A stretch of 64,000 nucleotides of DNA from DATFVA01 sp963774455 (GTDB taxonomy: Bacteria; Bacteroidota; Ignavibacteria; Ignavibacteriales; Ignavibacteriaceae). The position numbers and the translations under genes are program-made. The stretch lies in NCBI GenBank assembly GCA_963774455.1, contig CAVZFD010000004.1:806001-870000 (forward strand), given 5' to 3'. Shown piece by piece: positions 35,912 through 44,608 of the stretch. The notes under the pieces are model-generated. The model made no database searches. It was not told where the DNA came from and saw only the letters and a program-made list of their open reading frames with translations. Within the stretch, counting starts at the first letter, position 1, and every line of letters begins with the position of its first letter.

Positions 35912-35929
35912 TTAGTAATCACTTACTTA
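35912..35929. promoter_or_regulatory. TetR-type operator before tetR
   Basis: TTAGTAATCACTTACTTA matches the box at 35266-35283 at 16 of 18 positions. It lies 19 bases upstream of the tetR start, suggesting autoregulation. Confidence 0.7.
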
Positions 35930-36487
35930 CAAACGTAAACAATATTTATTGTTCTGTCAAGTGATTTTAATATAAGGTTAGTATATGTGCCTTCAGATAC
36001 AGATCTAATTCCTTTTTCATCCTTTTGATTGAATGAACATTTCTGAATATCATATTATATAAAGGTCACAGGGTATCTCAAATATTTTAATGCCTTCATC
36101 CTTGACAGGTGGAATCGTACCTAAATTCATTGGAGGGATCAGAGAAAGAATATGGAGATAATCCCAAATGCAGGAAAACCTTCCGAACCGGCGATGCTGG
36201 GTAATGTTCCAAAACTCATAACCTTTAATCGAAGTGGCGTTGTCATAAAATTGTAAAAATTGAATTGAGATCAATTCATAACATCAGGATCCCGCAGAAG
36301 TTTCAAAATTGGCTGAATATCGCTTACATAAACAAGGTTTTTGAGGCTTCGGCGAAACAAAAAACCCCGTTAAATACCCATTTTGTGACCAAGCACTTTT
36401 GTCATCGAATTAATCGCCAACTAATCGCCAAGATCGCCAGGTAAATCTATCATAGATATGGGATATTATCATTTCCTGATTTTTTTC
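35930..36487. other. Intergenic stretch before the AbiE-like pair
   Basis: About 560 bases without a supportable gene. A loose inverted repeat GGTTTTTG...CAAAAAACC lies at ~36334-36366. Small minus-strand frames near 36050-36274 show no family pattern. No RNA gene recognised. Confidence 0.45.
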
Positions 36488-36550
36488 TTGACTCTTGTAC
36501 ATTATTCTGCTATGTTCACAGTTAGTGTACAAGGATAAATAGTGTACAGA
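36488..36550 (+). promoter_or_regulatory. Promoter and TGTACA operators of the AbiE-like operon
   Basis: TTGACT (36488) and TATGTT (36511) are separated by 17 bases, a good sigma-70-type promoter. CTTGTACA within the spacer and AGTGTACAAG at 36524-36533 form an inverted pair; another AGTGTACA follows at 36541. The arrangement fits autorepression by the antitoxin, as known for AbiEi-type regulators. Confidence 0.65.
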
Positions 36551-36558
36551 AAAGGATT

Positions 36559-37581
36559 ATGAATAAAGAAAGAAAAATATTAAAAGAAGCATTAGAACAG
36601 TTTGAAAAACTAACAGACTTAAAGGCTGATACTGAATGGAATGTCGGAAATAATGACAAAGGAATTGATGCTATAATTACAATTCCTAAACTGAAGTTCA
36701 AACTATATGCGGAAGTGAAGCTTAATCTGACAAATCAAACGATGGGTGGGATAGTTCACCAGTTGAAAGATTTGTATGCAGGTGATAAAGTAATATTAAT
36801 TACACGTTATGTCACTCCACAATTAGCAGATCGTCTGAAGGAATTGGAAGTGTTTTTCCTGGATACTGCAGGTAACATGTATATCAATATTCCTAACATG
36901 CTTCTTTTTGTTAAAGGCAACAAAACCAGGATACTACGTCCGGAAGAAAAACCTATGAGAGCATTCCAGCCAGCAGGTTTACAATTGATTTATGCATTAT
37001 TATGTAATCCTGGTTTGGAGAATAAACCATATAGGACGATGGCTGAGAAAGCTAACATTGCCAATGGCGCAGTGGCACTTGCTATTAAAGATTTGAAGAA
37101 ACTTGAATATCTAATTGATATGGGAGAAAAAGGTAGAAGGCTTAAAAATAAGAAAGAACTATTGCAGAGATGGGTGAATCAATATGCTGAATTGCTTCGA
37201 CCAAAATTATTTGAGGGTAGGTATAAGGTTGAAGATAAAGACTGGTGGAAAAACCAGGATATAACAAGATATAATGCCAAATTAGGTGGTGAAACTGCAG
37301 CCGCACTGCTTACAAAATATCTAAAACCAGAAGATCATACTATCTACATAGATGATAATAAGGGAAATATAGTTCTTCAATTAAGACTGAAGAATGATCC
37401 TAAAGGGAATGTGGAATTGCTTAAAAAGTTTTGGAATTTTAATGATGCAAATGAGAGGAATAATATTGTTAATCCCATTTTAGTCTATGCTGATCTTCTT
37501 GCTACCGGAAACAACAGAAATATAGAAACAGCAAAAATCATCTATGAGCAGGAAATCATTCAATATATCCGGGAAGCTTGA
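36559..37581 (+). CDS. AbiEi-like type IV antitoxin / regulator
   Basis: 340 residues. The middle part shows a winged-helix pattern (LIYALLCNPGLENKPYRTMA then EKANIANGAVALAIKDLKKL), and the N-terminus (LKADTEWNVGNNDKGIDAII then KFKLYAEVK) resembles a restriction-endonuclease-like fold. This is the layout of the AbiEi-family type IV antitoxins that are transcribed with a nucleotidyltransferase toxin. It overlaps the toxin start by 38 bases. Expected role: repress the operon through the TGTACA boxes and counter the toxin. Confidence 0.75.
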   Translation: MNKERKILKEALEQFEKLTDLKADTEWNVGNNDKGIDAIITIPKLKFKLYAEVKLNLTNQTMGGIVHQLKDLYAGDKVILITRYVTPQLADRLKELEVFFLDTAGNMYINIPNMLLFVKGNKTRILRPEEKPMRAFQPAGLQLIYALLCNPGLENKPYRTMAEKANIANGAVALAIKDLKKLEYLIDMGEKGRRLKNKKELLQRWVNQYAELLRPKLFEGRYKVEDKDWWKNQDITRYNAKLGGETAAALLTKYLKPEDHTIYIDDNKGNIVLQLRLKNDPKGNVELLKKFWNFNDANERNNIVNPILVYADLLATGNNRNIETAKIIYEQEIIQYIREA

Positions 37582-38416
37582 TAAATATAGCTTAGAAATT
37601 ATAAGTTCAATAGAAAAAGTAACAAATTCTCTTGGTATTCCTTTTTTTATAATTGGCGCGACAGCAAGGGATATTATTCTTGAACATATATATAATAAGC
37701 CGGTTTATCGTGCGACGAATGATATTGATCTGGGTATTAGAATAAACGATTGGACAGAAATTGAGAAATTAAGTACCGCCCTAATTGAAGATGACAGATT
37801 TACCAGGGATGCGAGAATCGAACATCGCTTTTATTTTGAAAAAATATATCCTATAGATATTGTCCCTTTTGGAGATATTGCAGCTGCCTCCGGAACTTTC
37901 GAATGGCCCAAAGAAAAAAAGACTTTTACCATCATTGGCTTTGAAGAAGCTTACGAAAATTCAGATCTTGTAACCTTACGGGAAAGGCCTTTATTAACAG
38001 TTAACTTTGCAACTGCTGGATCATTAACCCTACTTAAAATCATATCATGGGATGAAAAATATCCGAATAGGTCGAGAGATGCTGTTGATATAGCATTAAT
38101 TATTGAGTCTTATCTGGAAGCAGGAAATATGGAGCGATTATCCGTGAGTGATTTTGATCTTGTTAACAATGAGTTTGATTTTAATTTTACCGGTGCCCGG
38201 CTGCTTGGTCGGGATATTGCGACCATTTTTAATAAGCAGGCCATTAATTATATATTAAATATTCTCAATAAAGAAACTGGAGAGCAACAAAGTTATAGAT
38301 TAGCGGAAGATATGGTCAACGAAAAAAAGTTCAGAGATGAAAAAGATTTTGAATATTATTTGAAATTAATCGAAACATTAAAGACGGGTATTCTGGAAAG
38401 AATGAAAACAGGTTAA
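37544..38416 (+). CDS. AbiEii-like nucleotidyltransferase toxin
   Basis: 290 residues with a nucleotidyltransferase core: FFIIGATARDIILEHIYNKP, then RATNDIDLGIRI (the D-x-D metal site) and IYPIDIVPFG with the third Asp. AbiEii-type toxins transfer nucleotides to tRNA acceptor ends or similar targets and confer phage abortive infection. The start ATG 37544 overlaps the end of the antitoxin, so the two are translationally coupled. The target RNA is unknown. Confidence 0.78.
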   Translation: MSRKSFNISGKLDKYSLEIISSIEKVTNSLGIPFFIIGATARDIILEHIYNKPVYRATNDIDLGIRINDWTEIEKLSTALIEDDRFTRDARIEHRFYFEKIYPIDIVPFGDIAAASGTFEWPKEKKTFTIIGFEEAYENSDLVTLRERPLLTVNFATAGSLTLLKIISWDEKYPNRSRDAVDIALIIESYLEAGNMERLSVSDFDLVNNEFDFNFTGARLLGRDIATIFNKQAINYILNILNKETGEQQSYRLAEDMVNEKKFRDEKDFEYYLKLIETLKTGILERMKTG

Positions 38417-38545
38417 AAGAGTAATATATTTTATCTGGCATATTCCTTTGGAACAGTTTTAAGATACAAAAGGGTTCTATTATTTTAACTAGTAACCGTT
38501 CTTAAAACATTTGATAAGAAGTCAAATGCAATTGATTATGAATCT

Positions 38546-39073
38546 TTATTTCTTCAACACGGCATATTTGGTAATAAGTGTTCCACGGGTATTTACTTTT
38601 TCACATTTGATTAATCGCAAATTAATATCGAGTTTCTCCTCAATGGTGAAATTGCTTCCGGCTCCAAATATCTTGGGTTCTATTGTCAGCCATAATTCAT
38701 CTATCAGTTGTTCTTTCAAAAACGAAGTACCAATATGTGCACCTCCAACCACTAACATTTGTTCGTAACCTTCCTTTGCAAAATGTAAAGTTAACTGACC
38801 AGGAGATTTATCCGAAAATTCAAGCTGACCGGAGACTTCATATTTTTTATATTTTGACGGTTCTCTGGTCATTATAACCAACAGTTGATTCGATTTAGGT
38901 TTAATCGGATCTGCATTAAAAGTATTGCTTCCCATAATAAGAAGTTTGGAATTATTCCATATTTTCTTAAAATACTTCTGATCCTCTTTTGATGACCAGA
39001 GACTTACATTGGATTCACTCCATCTTGTTACTTTTCCATCAAGAGTGGATACAAAAACGAGCACAGTTCTCAT
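38546..39073 (-). CDS. RibD C-terminal / dihydrofolate-reductase-like protein
   Basis: 175 residues: VLVFVSTLDGKVTRWSESN, LLIMGSNTFNADPIKPKSNQ then LVVGGAHIGTSFLKEQLIDE and the FGAGSNF end. This is the RibD C-terminal-like (YwjB/YyaP) family, NADPH-dependent reductases of unknown substrate related to DHFR. Full length, monocistronic, followed (upstream on the same strand) by a small membrane protein gene 15 bases away. Confidence 0.82.
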   Translation of the reverse strand: MRTVLVFVSTLDGKVTRWSESNVSLWSSKEDQKYFKKIWNNSKLLIMGSNTFNADPIKPKSNQLLVIMTREPSKYKKYEVSGQLEFSDKSPGQLTLHFAKEGYEQMLVVGGAHIGTSFLKEQLIDELWLTIEPKIFGAGSNFTIEEKLDINLRLIKCEKVNTRGTLITKYAVLKK

Positions 39074-39088
39074 TTTTCTTACGAGCTG

Positions 39089-39238
39089 TCAGTGTGCCCG
39101 ACGTCCTTGAATGACATTAATAAGAACCATAATAATTGCAATCACAAGCAGAATGTGTATAAGACCGCTCCCAACATGAAATGCGAAAAATCCAAGTAAC
39201 CACAATATTATTAAAACTACAGCAATAGTGTATAACAT
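39089..39238 (-). CDS. Small lmo0937-type (DUF5670) membrane protein, 49 aa
   Basis: The minus strand encodes MLYTIAVVLIILWLLGFFAF then HVGSGLIHILLVIAIIMVLI and NVIQGRRAH. The two-helix layout and the HVGSGLIHILLVIA motif are diagnostic for the lmo0937/DUF5670 family, tiny membrane proteins seen next to stress genes. ATG 39238 is preceded by AAGGAAAAATGTC on the minus strand. Function unknown. Confidence 0.85.
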   Translation of the reverse strand: MLYTIAVVLIILWLLGFFAFHVGSGLIHILLVIAIIMVLINVIQGRRAH

Positions 39239-39411
39239 GACATTTTTCCTTAAATAAGTTAGTAATGCATATTAAAAAATATAGGGACACATTCAGAAAG
39301 CATAAATCGCCCAAAAGGATGAAAAAGGAATTACTCCTTATCATTCTTTTGCTCTATTGTATTACAATTCACGTAAATCTATATTTTATGAAAAAATATG
39401 GGAGATACGAG

Positions 39412-39687
39412 ATGAAAAAAATAAACGGCCAAATGATTTACAAAGTTGGGGATCATGTGGAGTGGAACTCGGAAGCGGGATACGTACGCGGAACGATAAA
39501 AAAGAAAGTCACCTCCGCTATCAAGTTTAAAACCTATACTGTGCATGCCACAAAAGAGGAGCCACAGTATTTAATCAAGAGTGACAAGACTGACCACATG
39601 GCTATGCACAAGGGTGCGGCTCTTCGAAAAATCAGTAAAAGCAACAAGGCATTTCAGAAACTGTCTGCTCATTCGAAGAAGAAATGA
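39412..39687 (+). CDS. DUF2945 (HVA1/TUDOR-like) protein
   Basis: From ATG 39412, 91 residues: INGQMIYKVGDHVEWNSEAG then YVRGTIKKKVTS and a lysine-rich tail with HKGAALRKISKS. The pattern (VGDxVxWNSEAGxVxGxI) marks DUF2945, a small beta-barrel 'hypervirulence-associated TUDOR' domain that may bind DNA or RNA. The chosen start follows GGGAGATACGAG. It precedes the DUF488 gene by 10 bases, probably one transcript. Confidence 0.8.
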   Translation: MKKINGQMIYKVGDHVEWNSEAGYVRGTIKKKVTSAIKFKTYTVHATKEEPQYLIKSDKTDHMAMHKGAALRKISKSNKAFQKLSAHSKKK

Positions 39688-39697
39688 GATACAGGTT

Positions 39698-40210
39698 ATG
39701 AGAAAGATTTGGACCATTGGACATTCAAATAAAAACTTTCAGGATTTCCTTGAGATTCTGAAAGTATACGAAATAGAAATTCTCGCGGATGTAAGAAGTT
39801 ATCCCGGTTCACGGAAATACCCCTGGTTCAATAAAGAATACTTTGCCGAAAATCTTCCACCGGAGGGTATTGATTACTTCCTGATAAAAAATCTTGGAGG
39901 CCGCCGGAAAGTAAATCCCGATTCCCATAATACAGCGTGGGATAATCCTCAATTCCGCGGTTATGCTGATTATATGGAAAGCCCGCAATTTCTTGAGGGG
40001 ATAAATGAATTAATAACCCTTGCATCTCAAAAAAGAACTGCATATATGTGCTCTGAAGTTTTGTGGTGGCGATGCCACAGGTCAATGATATCTGATTATT
40101 TGAAACTGAAGGGATGGAATGTTATTCATATTATAGGGAAAAATAAAACGCAAGAGCACCCATATACAAAACCTGCAAAAATCATAAATGATAGATTAGA
40201 TTATTCCTGA
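39698..40210 (+). CDS. DUF488 family protein
   Basis: 170 residues: KIWTIGHSNKNFQDFLEILK, LADVRSYPGSRKYPWFNKE then YFLIKNLGGRR and AYMCSEVLWWRCHRSMISDY. The TIGHSN start and MCSEVLWWRCHR motif are DUF488 hallmarks; these proteins have a conserved Cys/Asp/His set and unknown catalytic role. The internal ATG 39698 is chosen because MRKIWTIGHS starts all family members this way. Confidence 0.85.
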   Translation: MRKIWTIGHSNKNFQDFLEILKVYEIEILADVRSYPGSRKYPWFNKEYFAENLPPEGIDYFLIKNLGGRRKVNPDSHNTAWDNPQFRGYADYMESPQFLEGINELITLASQKRTAYMCSEVLWWRCHRSMISDYLKLKGWNVIHIIGKNKTQEHPYTKPAKIINDRLDYS

Positions 40211-40750
40211 AAATCTAATTAAAATATTTTTTAGATATTGGCTTCTTCTCCAAAAATACTCATTGTAACCGCTTTCACCCATATTAATTGTAGTGATGTC
40301 TTCAAGAAACCTGATTGTCTGAATCCATTTAACCATTTTGAACCCAAGCATCCCAAATTCTCCCAGTCCCCCCGTCTCAAAGTCCCCAAGCCTGAACCAA
40401 AAAGACCCGACTTAAGTCTTACTCTTAATCTTAATCTTACTCTTTCTCTTCCTCTTAATCTTAATCCCTGATTGTTAAAGTAAGAGTAAGATTATGATTA
40501 AGATTCCAATCGCTCTGTGAACTTACCGTCGAAGTCGAAGATCTCGGCTTTAGACGGATCGAAGATCCCGGTATAAGACCACACGAGGAAGACGTTAAAA
40601 CAAAAAAATGTCCAGGTTTACTATACTCCAATTGAAATGTGACTTGCAATTGATTCTGATCAAAAAAACCCGTCGACATAGCATTAATAAATTGCATATA
40701 TAGTAAAATTTAGTAATTTTTATTATATCATTAATTCATTCCGGGTTCAG
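40211..40750. other. Intergenic gap with low-complexity CTTAAT-type repeats
   Basis: About 540 bases without a gene. A run at ~40410-40470 repeats CTTAATCTTAATC-type units; soon after (40478-40500) the inverse TAAGAGTAAGATTATGATTA occurs, so the region can form a long hairpin. No promoter is certain for the Crp/Fnr gene. Confidence 0.45.
40410..40506. repeat. Short-period TCTTAATC repeats with an inverted copy
   Basis: Units of the CTTACTCTTAATCTTAATC type are followed 10 bases later by their reverse complement AAGTAAGAGTAAGATTATGA. The structure could be a long AT-rich hairpin or a replication-slippage product. Confidence 0.55.
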
Positions 40751-41359
40751 ATGAATCCAACAAAACTTAATACCCCTTTACTGGTTAAAACACTTAGTGA
40801 GAAGGCCGGACTTACAGATGACGAGATTGATTTTTACTTAAGTCTTCTCACTTTTAAAAAGCTGCAGAAAAAAGAACATTATTTAATGGCAGGGGATATT
40901 TGCGGTGCCGTTGCTTATGTTAATAGGGGTTGTTTCAGTCGTTACATAATTGATGAACACTCAAAAGAGATAATTTTAAATTTTGCATTGGAAGACTACT
41001 GGATCGGTGATCTGGAAAGTCTTTTTTCCCGGAAACCTACTATTTATTGCATTCAGGCGCTTGAAGAAAGTGAATTGCTTCTTTTATCACTGAAAAATTT
41101 TAAGTGTGCCGTTGAAGATCTTCCGAAGTTTAAGGAATTTCATGATTATCAAGTTCACCGCAATCATTATTACACCCTTAAAAGATTATCGGTCACAAAG
41201 TCTGCCACACCTGAAGAAAAGTATCTTCAGCTAATTAAGGAACAACCGCAACTCTTTCAGCGCATTCCTCTGCACTATATTGCTTCATACCTCGGGATAG
41301 AACCCGAATCACTTAGCCGTCTGCGTAAACGGATGGTTATCAAGTCCCAAAATTCTTAA
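40751..41359 (+). CDS. Crp/Fnr family transcriptional regulator
   Basis: 202 residues. The N-terminal cyclic-nucleotide-binding-like beta-roll carries VNRGCFSRYIIDEHSKEIIL and EDYWIGDLESLFSRKPT; the C-terminal HTH (FQRIPLHYIASYLGIEPESL then SRLRKR) is intact. No Fe-S cysteine cluster at the N-terminus is visible, so it is not an Fnr proper. Effector unknown. It may regulate the ABM gene 100 bases downstream. Confidence 0.88.
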   Translation: MNPTKLNTPLLVKTLSEKAGLTDDEIDFYLSLLTFKKLQKKEHYLMAGDICGAVAYVNRGCFSRYIIDEHSKEIILNFALEDYWIGDLESLFSRKPTIYCIQALEESELLLLSLKNFKCAVEDLPKFKEFHDYQVHRNHYYTLKRLSVTKSATPEEKYLQLIKEQPQLFQRIPLHYIASYLGIEPESLSRLRKRMVIKSQNS

Positions 41360-41458
41360 CCAAAGTCAATGAAATAGCTACCGCCTGATAATTATATTTG
41401 TTACTAATAACGGTATCAAAAGATATCAATGAAACAATCATAAATAACGGAGGTTGCA

Positions 41459-41743
41459 ATGGCACATCTATTAATTAAACACAAAGTGAAAAATTATCCT
41501 GCCTGGAAAAAAGTTTTTGACGGCTTAATTGAAACAAGGAGAGCCGGTGGTGAAAAATCTTACCAAATACTTCATCCCGATAACGATGAAAACAATTTAC
41601 TGGCAATTTTCGAATGGGATAGTCTTGATAATGCCCGAAAGTTTACAGGTAGTCAGGAATTGCATGATGCGATGGGTAATGCCGGGGTTATCGAACAGCC
41701 TGATGTTTATTTTCTTGAGGAATATGCCTCGGGTCCGGTGTGA
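41459..41743 (+). CDS. Antibiotic-biosynthesis-monooxygenase-like (ABM) protein
   Basis: 94 residues with a dimeric alpha/beta-barrel pattern: HLLIKHKVKNYPAWKKVFDG, NLLAIFEWDSLDNARKFTGS then VIEQPDVYFLEE. ABM-type proteins include monooxygenases and cofactor-independent lyases; substrate unknown. ATG 41459 follows GGAGGTTGCA, a strong ribosome-binding site. The NAD-binding protein fragment after it may originally have been an operon partner. Confidence 0.72.
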   Translation: MAHLLIKHKVKNYPAWKKVFDGLIETRRAGGEKSYQILHPDNDENNLLAIFEWDSLDNARKFTGSQELHDAMGNAGVIEQPDVYFLEEYASGPV

Positions 41744-41758
41744 TCATAATTAATTAAA

Positions 41759-42259
41759 TCTTCCGGTTTGCCCTGGACAATGCTGAAACCTACATTTTAT
41801 ATGCAGAATCTAATGATAGCTGCTCAGACTATTTCTTCCGATGGTGCAATTTACTGGGATATGAATAAAGGAAAGCTTGCAATGATAGATGTCAGGGATA
41901 TTGCAGAGTCGGCATTTGCTGTTATCAAAGGGGAAGGTCACGAAAGTCGGAGTTATATATTAACAGGTCCTGAAGCAATATCGTTTAATGATATAGCTAA
42001 AATTTTCTCAAAAGTATTGGACAAAGAAGTTAATTACGTAAATGTTTCGGGTGATGCTTCTTTCCAGGCAATGACAGGTATGGGTATGTCGGAGTGGATT
42101 GCAAAAGGTTATGTTGAATTATCGGAAGGGTTCAGTGAGAATTTTGCAAACAGCACTACAAAAAATGTGGAAATTCTTACAGGACATCCTGCAAGGTCTT
42201 TTGAACGATTCTCTAATGACTTTGCACAGATGTTCACCAGCAAAGAAATACCTGTTTAA
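41759..42259 (+). pseudogene. NmrA/SDR-like NAD(P)-binding protein, N-terminus missing
   Basis: The reading frame starts in the middle of the fold: SSGLPWTMLKPTFYMQNLM (the substrate-binding part), then MIDVRDIAESAFAVIKGEGH and FNDIAKIFSKVLDKEVNYVN. The first ~110 residues, including the GxxGxxG Rossmann motif, are absent; the frame opens directly after the ABM gene. The remaining ~165 residues keep the NmrA-type pattern. Likely a 5'-deleted pseudogene, although a TTG start at 41768 could still express a truncated protein. Confidence 0.65.
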
Positions 42260-42493
42260 CAAACCGGACTTTGGGAGTGAGGCTGCGACTTTTATGCGTA
42301 GCTTTCACTCAATTATTTCGGTTGCTTTTATATTTCCTTATCTTAAAAAGAAGTGAAGTTTGAAGAAAGAAAAAACTAATTTGGTATATGAAGTTGTGCG
42401 TGGTCACACAAAAAATTTTAATTATTTTAATTAAAATTATAATCTAATCAAACACTTTCAGGCATTAAACATTAAAGCTAAGGAGTCGGTTAC

Positions 42494-42919
42494 ATGTCAG
42501 CAAAAGATGAAGTCCGCGAAGCGTCGAACAAGTTCTATTCAGGATTAAATAGTATGGCGAATGGGAAAATTAACGCAATGGCAGATGCCTGGCTGCACAA
42601 TAATTCCGTAACTACCATGCACCCCATTGGCGGACGGGAAGTCGGTTGGGATGCCGTTAAGAAATCTTTTGATCAGGTGGGTGAAATGGCATCAGAAGGA
42701 AAGATAGAGTTGAAAGATCAGCTGATCCAGGTCCTGGGAGATGTAGCGTACGAAATCGGAACAGAGCACGCGAAATTCAAACTAGCCGGACAAGAGCTCA
42801 AAGGTGAGGTTCGTGTTACTAACATCTATCAACGCGATGGCGGAGCATGGAAGATCATCCATCACCACACAGACATTGCCCCGTCGATGGTGGAATTTCT
42901 CAGGAATTTTAAACCTTAA
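42494..42919 (+). CDS. SnoaL-like / DUF4440 NTF2-fold protein
   Basis: 141 residues: VREASNKFYSGLNSMANGKI, MADAWLHNNSVTTMHPIGGR then VRVTNIYQRDGGAWKIIHHH. The YybH/DUF4440 group pattern with a C-terminal WKIIHHH is clear. Ligand unknown. ATG 42494 follows AAGGAGTCGGTTAC, a good ribosome-binding site. Monocistronic. Confidence 0.8.
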   Translation: MSAKDEVREASNKFYSGLNSMANGKINAMADAWLHNNSVTTMHPIGGREVGWDAVKKSFDQVGEMASEGKIELKDQLIQVLGDVAYEIGTEHAKFKLAGQELKGEVRVTNIYQRDGGAWKIIHHHTDIAPSMVEFLRNFKP

Positions 42920-43304
42920 CGGAAACGTAAGCTGGTAATTTCCCTGTATCGGTATAAGTCAGAAGTGCAGGCAATTCTGAGACTAATTGCTGATTGACCA
43001 TTTTTATCCCGCCTCATTGATAATAATTGCTGATGGGAGAATTTTCCCTCTGTGCGGATATTTAGAATAAATAACCCGATGACAAACATTAGCATCAATT
43101 TATCGGAGTTTGAAATACGATGCTCTTCGGTTCCTAGCCTTAAAACAGATTGTTTTGAGGCATTTTTAATTTTAAAAAAATTAAAAAAACCACTGCCTAT
43201 TTCGCAGGACTTTGTTACCGGTATATCTAACTTTGGGTATTATCCCAAAGAGGATAAGCTGTGAGTAAGTTTTTAACTATTGCAAAGCTTTTTTTAGCTG
43301 TTTC
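42920..43304. other. Intergenic gap before the hipT gene's 3' end
   Basis: About 385 bases. A plus-strand frame at 43052-43264 (ILKKLKKPLPISQDFVTGIS) may be a remnant of an unknown protein, but has no start region or neighbours to support it. No terminator evident. Confidence 0.4.
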
Positions 43305-44285
43305 TCAAGAGGCCAATCTCTTAATTTTATTTTGAAAATGAGTAAGATATAAATCTTTTACTTCCTTCTCTAAAAATGATCCAGAAACTATTCCTTTGAC
43401 CAGATCTGCTTTATCCAAAAATCCCGAAAACAATCTTGTAAATCTTTTTTTATTGATACCAATTCTTTCAGCGAATTCTTCAAAATCTACTTTAGTATGT
43501 TTTGAACCAGCCTTAAAAGATTCAGTTACGTATTCATCCTTAAATAATTCTAAAGCCAAATCACTTTCTCCGGGAACATGAATTGATGTATCGAGTAAAT
43601 CATAAAATGGTGTTAGTAAGTAATCGCCATATTTATTATTCCGGTATAACGAAAAGTTTTTAAGGTGAGAATCACCATTTGAGTATAAATAATTGAACAC
43701 AACTACCTTAAAGAATTTTTCTATCTCAACGGAATAAGCATTCACATACTTCTTCATCAACTCAGCAATTTCTTCATAACTAAAATCATATTTATAATTT
43801 TTTCCATGCGTCTCTCCTGTCATCCGGGCTATTTGTGAAAAATCCTCCTGTAGTAATTGGGATTTATCAGGAAGAACATCGAATCTTTTTGTTATGTAAG
43901 CAATTTCACCATCACTGAAAAAAATAATCCCATTCTCGGCAGTCCTGATATCATGAATTTGTTTGGCAATTTGCATGGTAAGGTTTTCATTTGCCGGAAC
44001 ATTATTGAGGTGTTCAAATTGACCTGAAGGGATTGGTTTTAAAATGTACTCACCCCCTTCCTCAGTGAGTTTCAATTCTTTTCCTTTAAACTTCAAGGAG
44101 TGTTTTATCTGGATCCCGGAAATCGATAGTTTCCCGCTTTGTTCTCTTTTTATTTTATCAAAATCCGGCCTGCTAAAATTCAAAATATGACTAACCCTTT
44201 TTCCATTGAATAATTTTTTTACACACTCATCGCAATAAGTTTCGAATCCGGGTTTCAGACAACCGGGACAGTTTTCTATTTTCAT
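43305..44285 (-). CDS. hipT: HipT-like kinase toxin (HipA C-terminal domain)
   Basis: 326 residues. A zinc-ribbon-like leader (CPGCLKPGFETYCDECVKKL) precedes a HipA-type kinase: glycine-rich loop with KLSISGIQIKHSLKF (an S-I-S motif as in HipT), catalytic FNYLYSNGDSHLKNFSLY (Asp ~210) and metal-binding TPFYDLLDTS. The HipA N-terminal subdomain is absent and encoded by the preceding gene. In HipBST systems HipT phosphorylates tryptophanyl-tRNA synthetase and is neutralised by HipS. Its ATG overlaps the hipS stop (4 bases). Confidence 0.85.
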   Translation of the reverse strand: MKIENCPGCLKPGFETYCDECVKKLFNGKRVSHILNFSRPDFDKIKREQSGKLSISGIQIKHSLKFKGKELKLTEEGGEYILKPIPSGQFEHLNNVPANENLTMQIAKQIHDIRTAENGIIFFSDGEIAYITKRFDVLPDKSQLLQEDFSQIARMTGETHGKNYKYDFSYEEIAELMKKYVNAYSVEIEKFFKVVVFNYLYSNGDSHLKNFSLYRNNKYGDYLLTPFYDLLDTSIHVPGESDLALELFKDEYVTESFKAGSKHTKVDFEEFAERIGINKKRFTRLFSGFLDKADLVKGIVSGSFLEKEVKDLYLTHFQNKIKRLAS

Positions 44286-44608
44286 AATTCTTCCTTCACT
44301 ATTACACCGCCAATAGTATCTTTACCTGCAGTTTTTAACAGCCTTGTAAAATTATCATTCTCATCAATTTTTAGAGTACGGCATTGAAGTTCCTTATTAT
44401 CACCTTCAGCTAATAATCCATAAAAGAATGGGAATAAATATTCGGAAATAAAAGCTTCTTTTCTTTTAGGAAGTGTTAAACTGATTGATGGCAAAGACTC
44501 ATCCCGGAGATAATTCTCGTCATATTGAAAAATGTACTTATCTTTTTCCTTACTTAAATCTCCAACTAGTAAATTGTTATAATAAACTTTTGCAGTTTTT
44601 ACTGACAT
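44282..44608 (-). CDS. hipS: HipS-like antitoxin (HipA N-terminal subdomain)
   Basis: 108 residues: KVYYNNLLVGDLSKEKDKYI, LPSISLTLPKRKEAFISEYL then FPFFYGLLAEGDNKE. This is the 'couple_hipA' N-terminal subdomain that in single-chain HipA is fused to the kinase; here it is a separate gene, as in the tripartite HipBST system where it is the antitoxin. It starts one base after the hipB stop and overlaps hipT by four bases. Confidence 0.85.
   Translation of the reverse strand: MSVKTAKVYYNNLLVGDLSKEKDKYIFQYDENYLRDESLPSISLTLPKRKEAFISEYLFPFFYGLLAEGDNKELQCRTLKIDENDNFTRLLKTAGKDTIGGVIVKEEL

Noticed and set aside
36050..36274. Minus-strand 74-codon frame
   Set aside because: No family pattern, no ribosome-binding site and AT-rich random-like composition.
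39117..39344. Minus-strand 75-codon frame
   Set aside because: Out of frame with the real 49-aa lmo0937-type protein at 39089-39238.
43052..43264. Plus-strand 70-codon frame
   Set aside because: Could be a remnant, but no start context and no recognisable domain; left as part of the gap.
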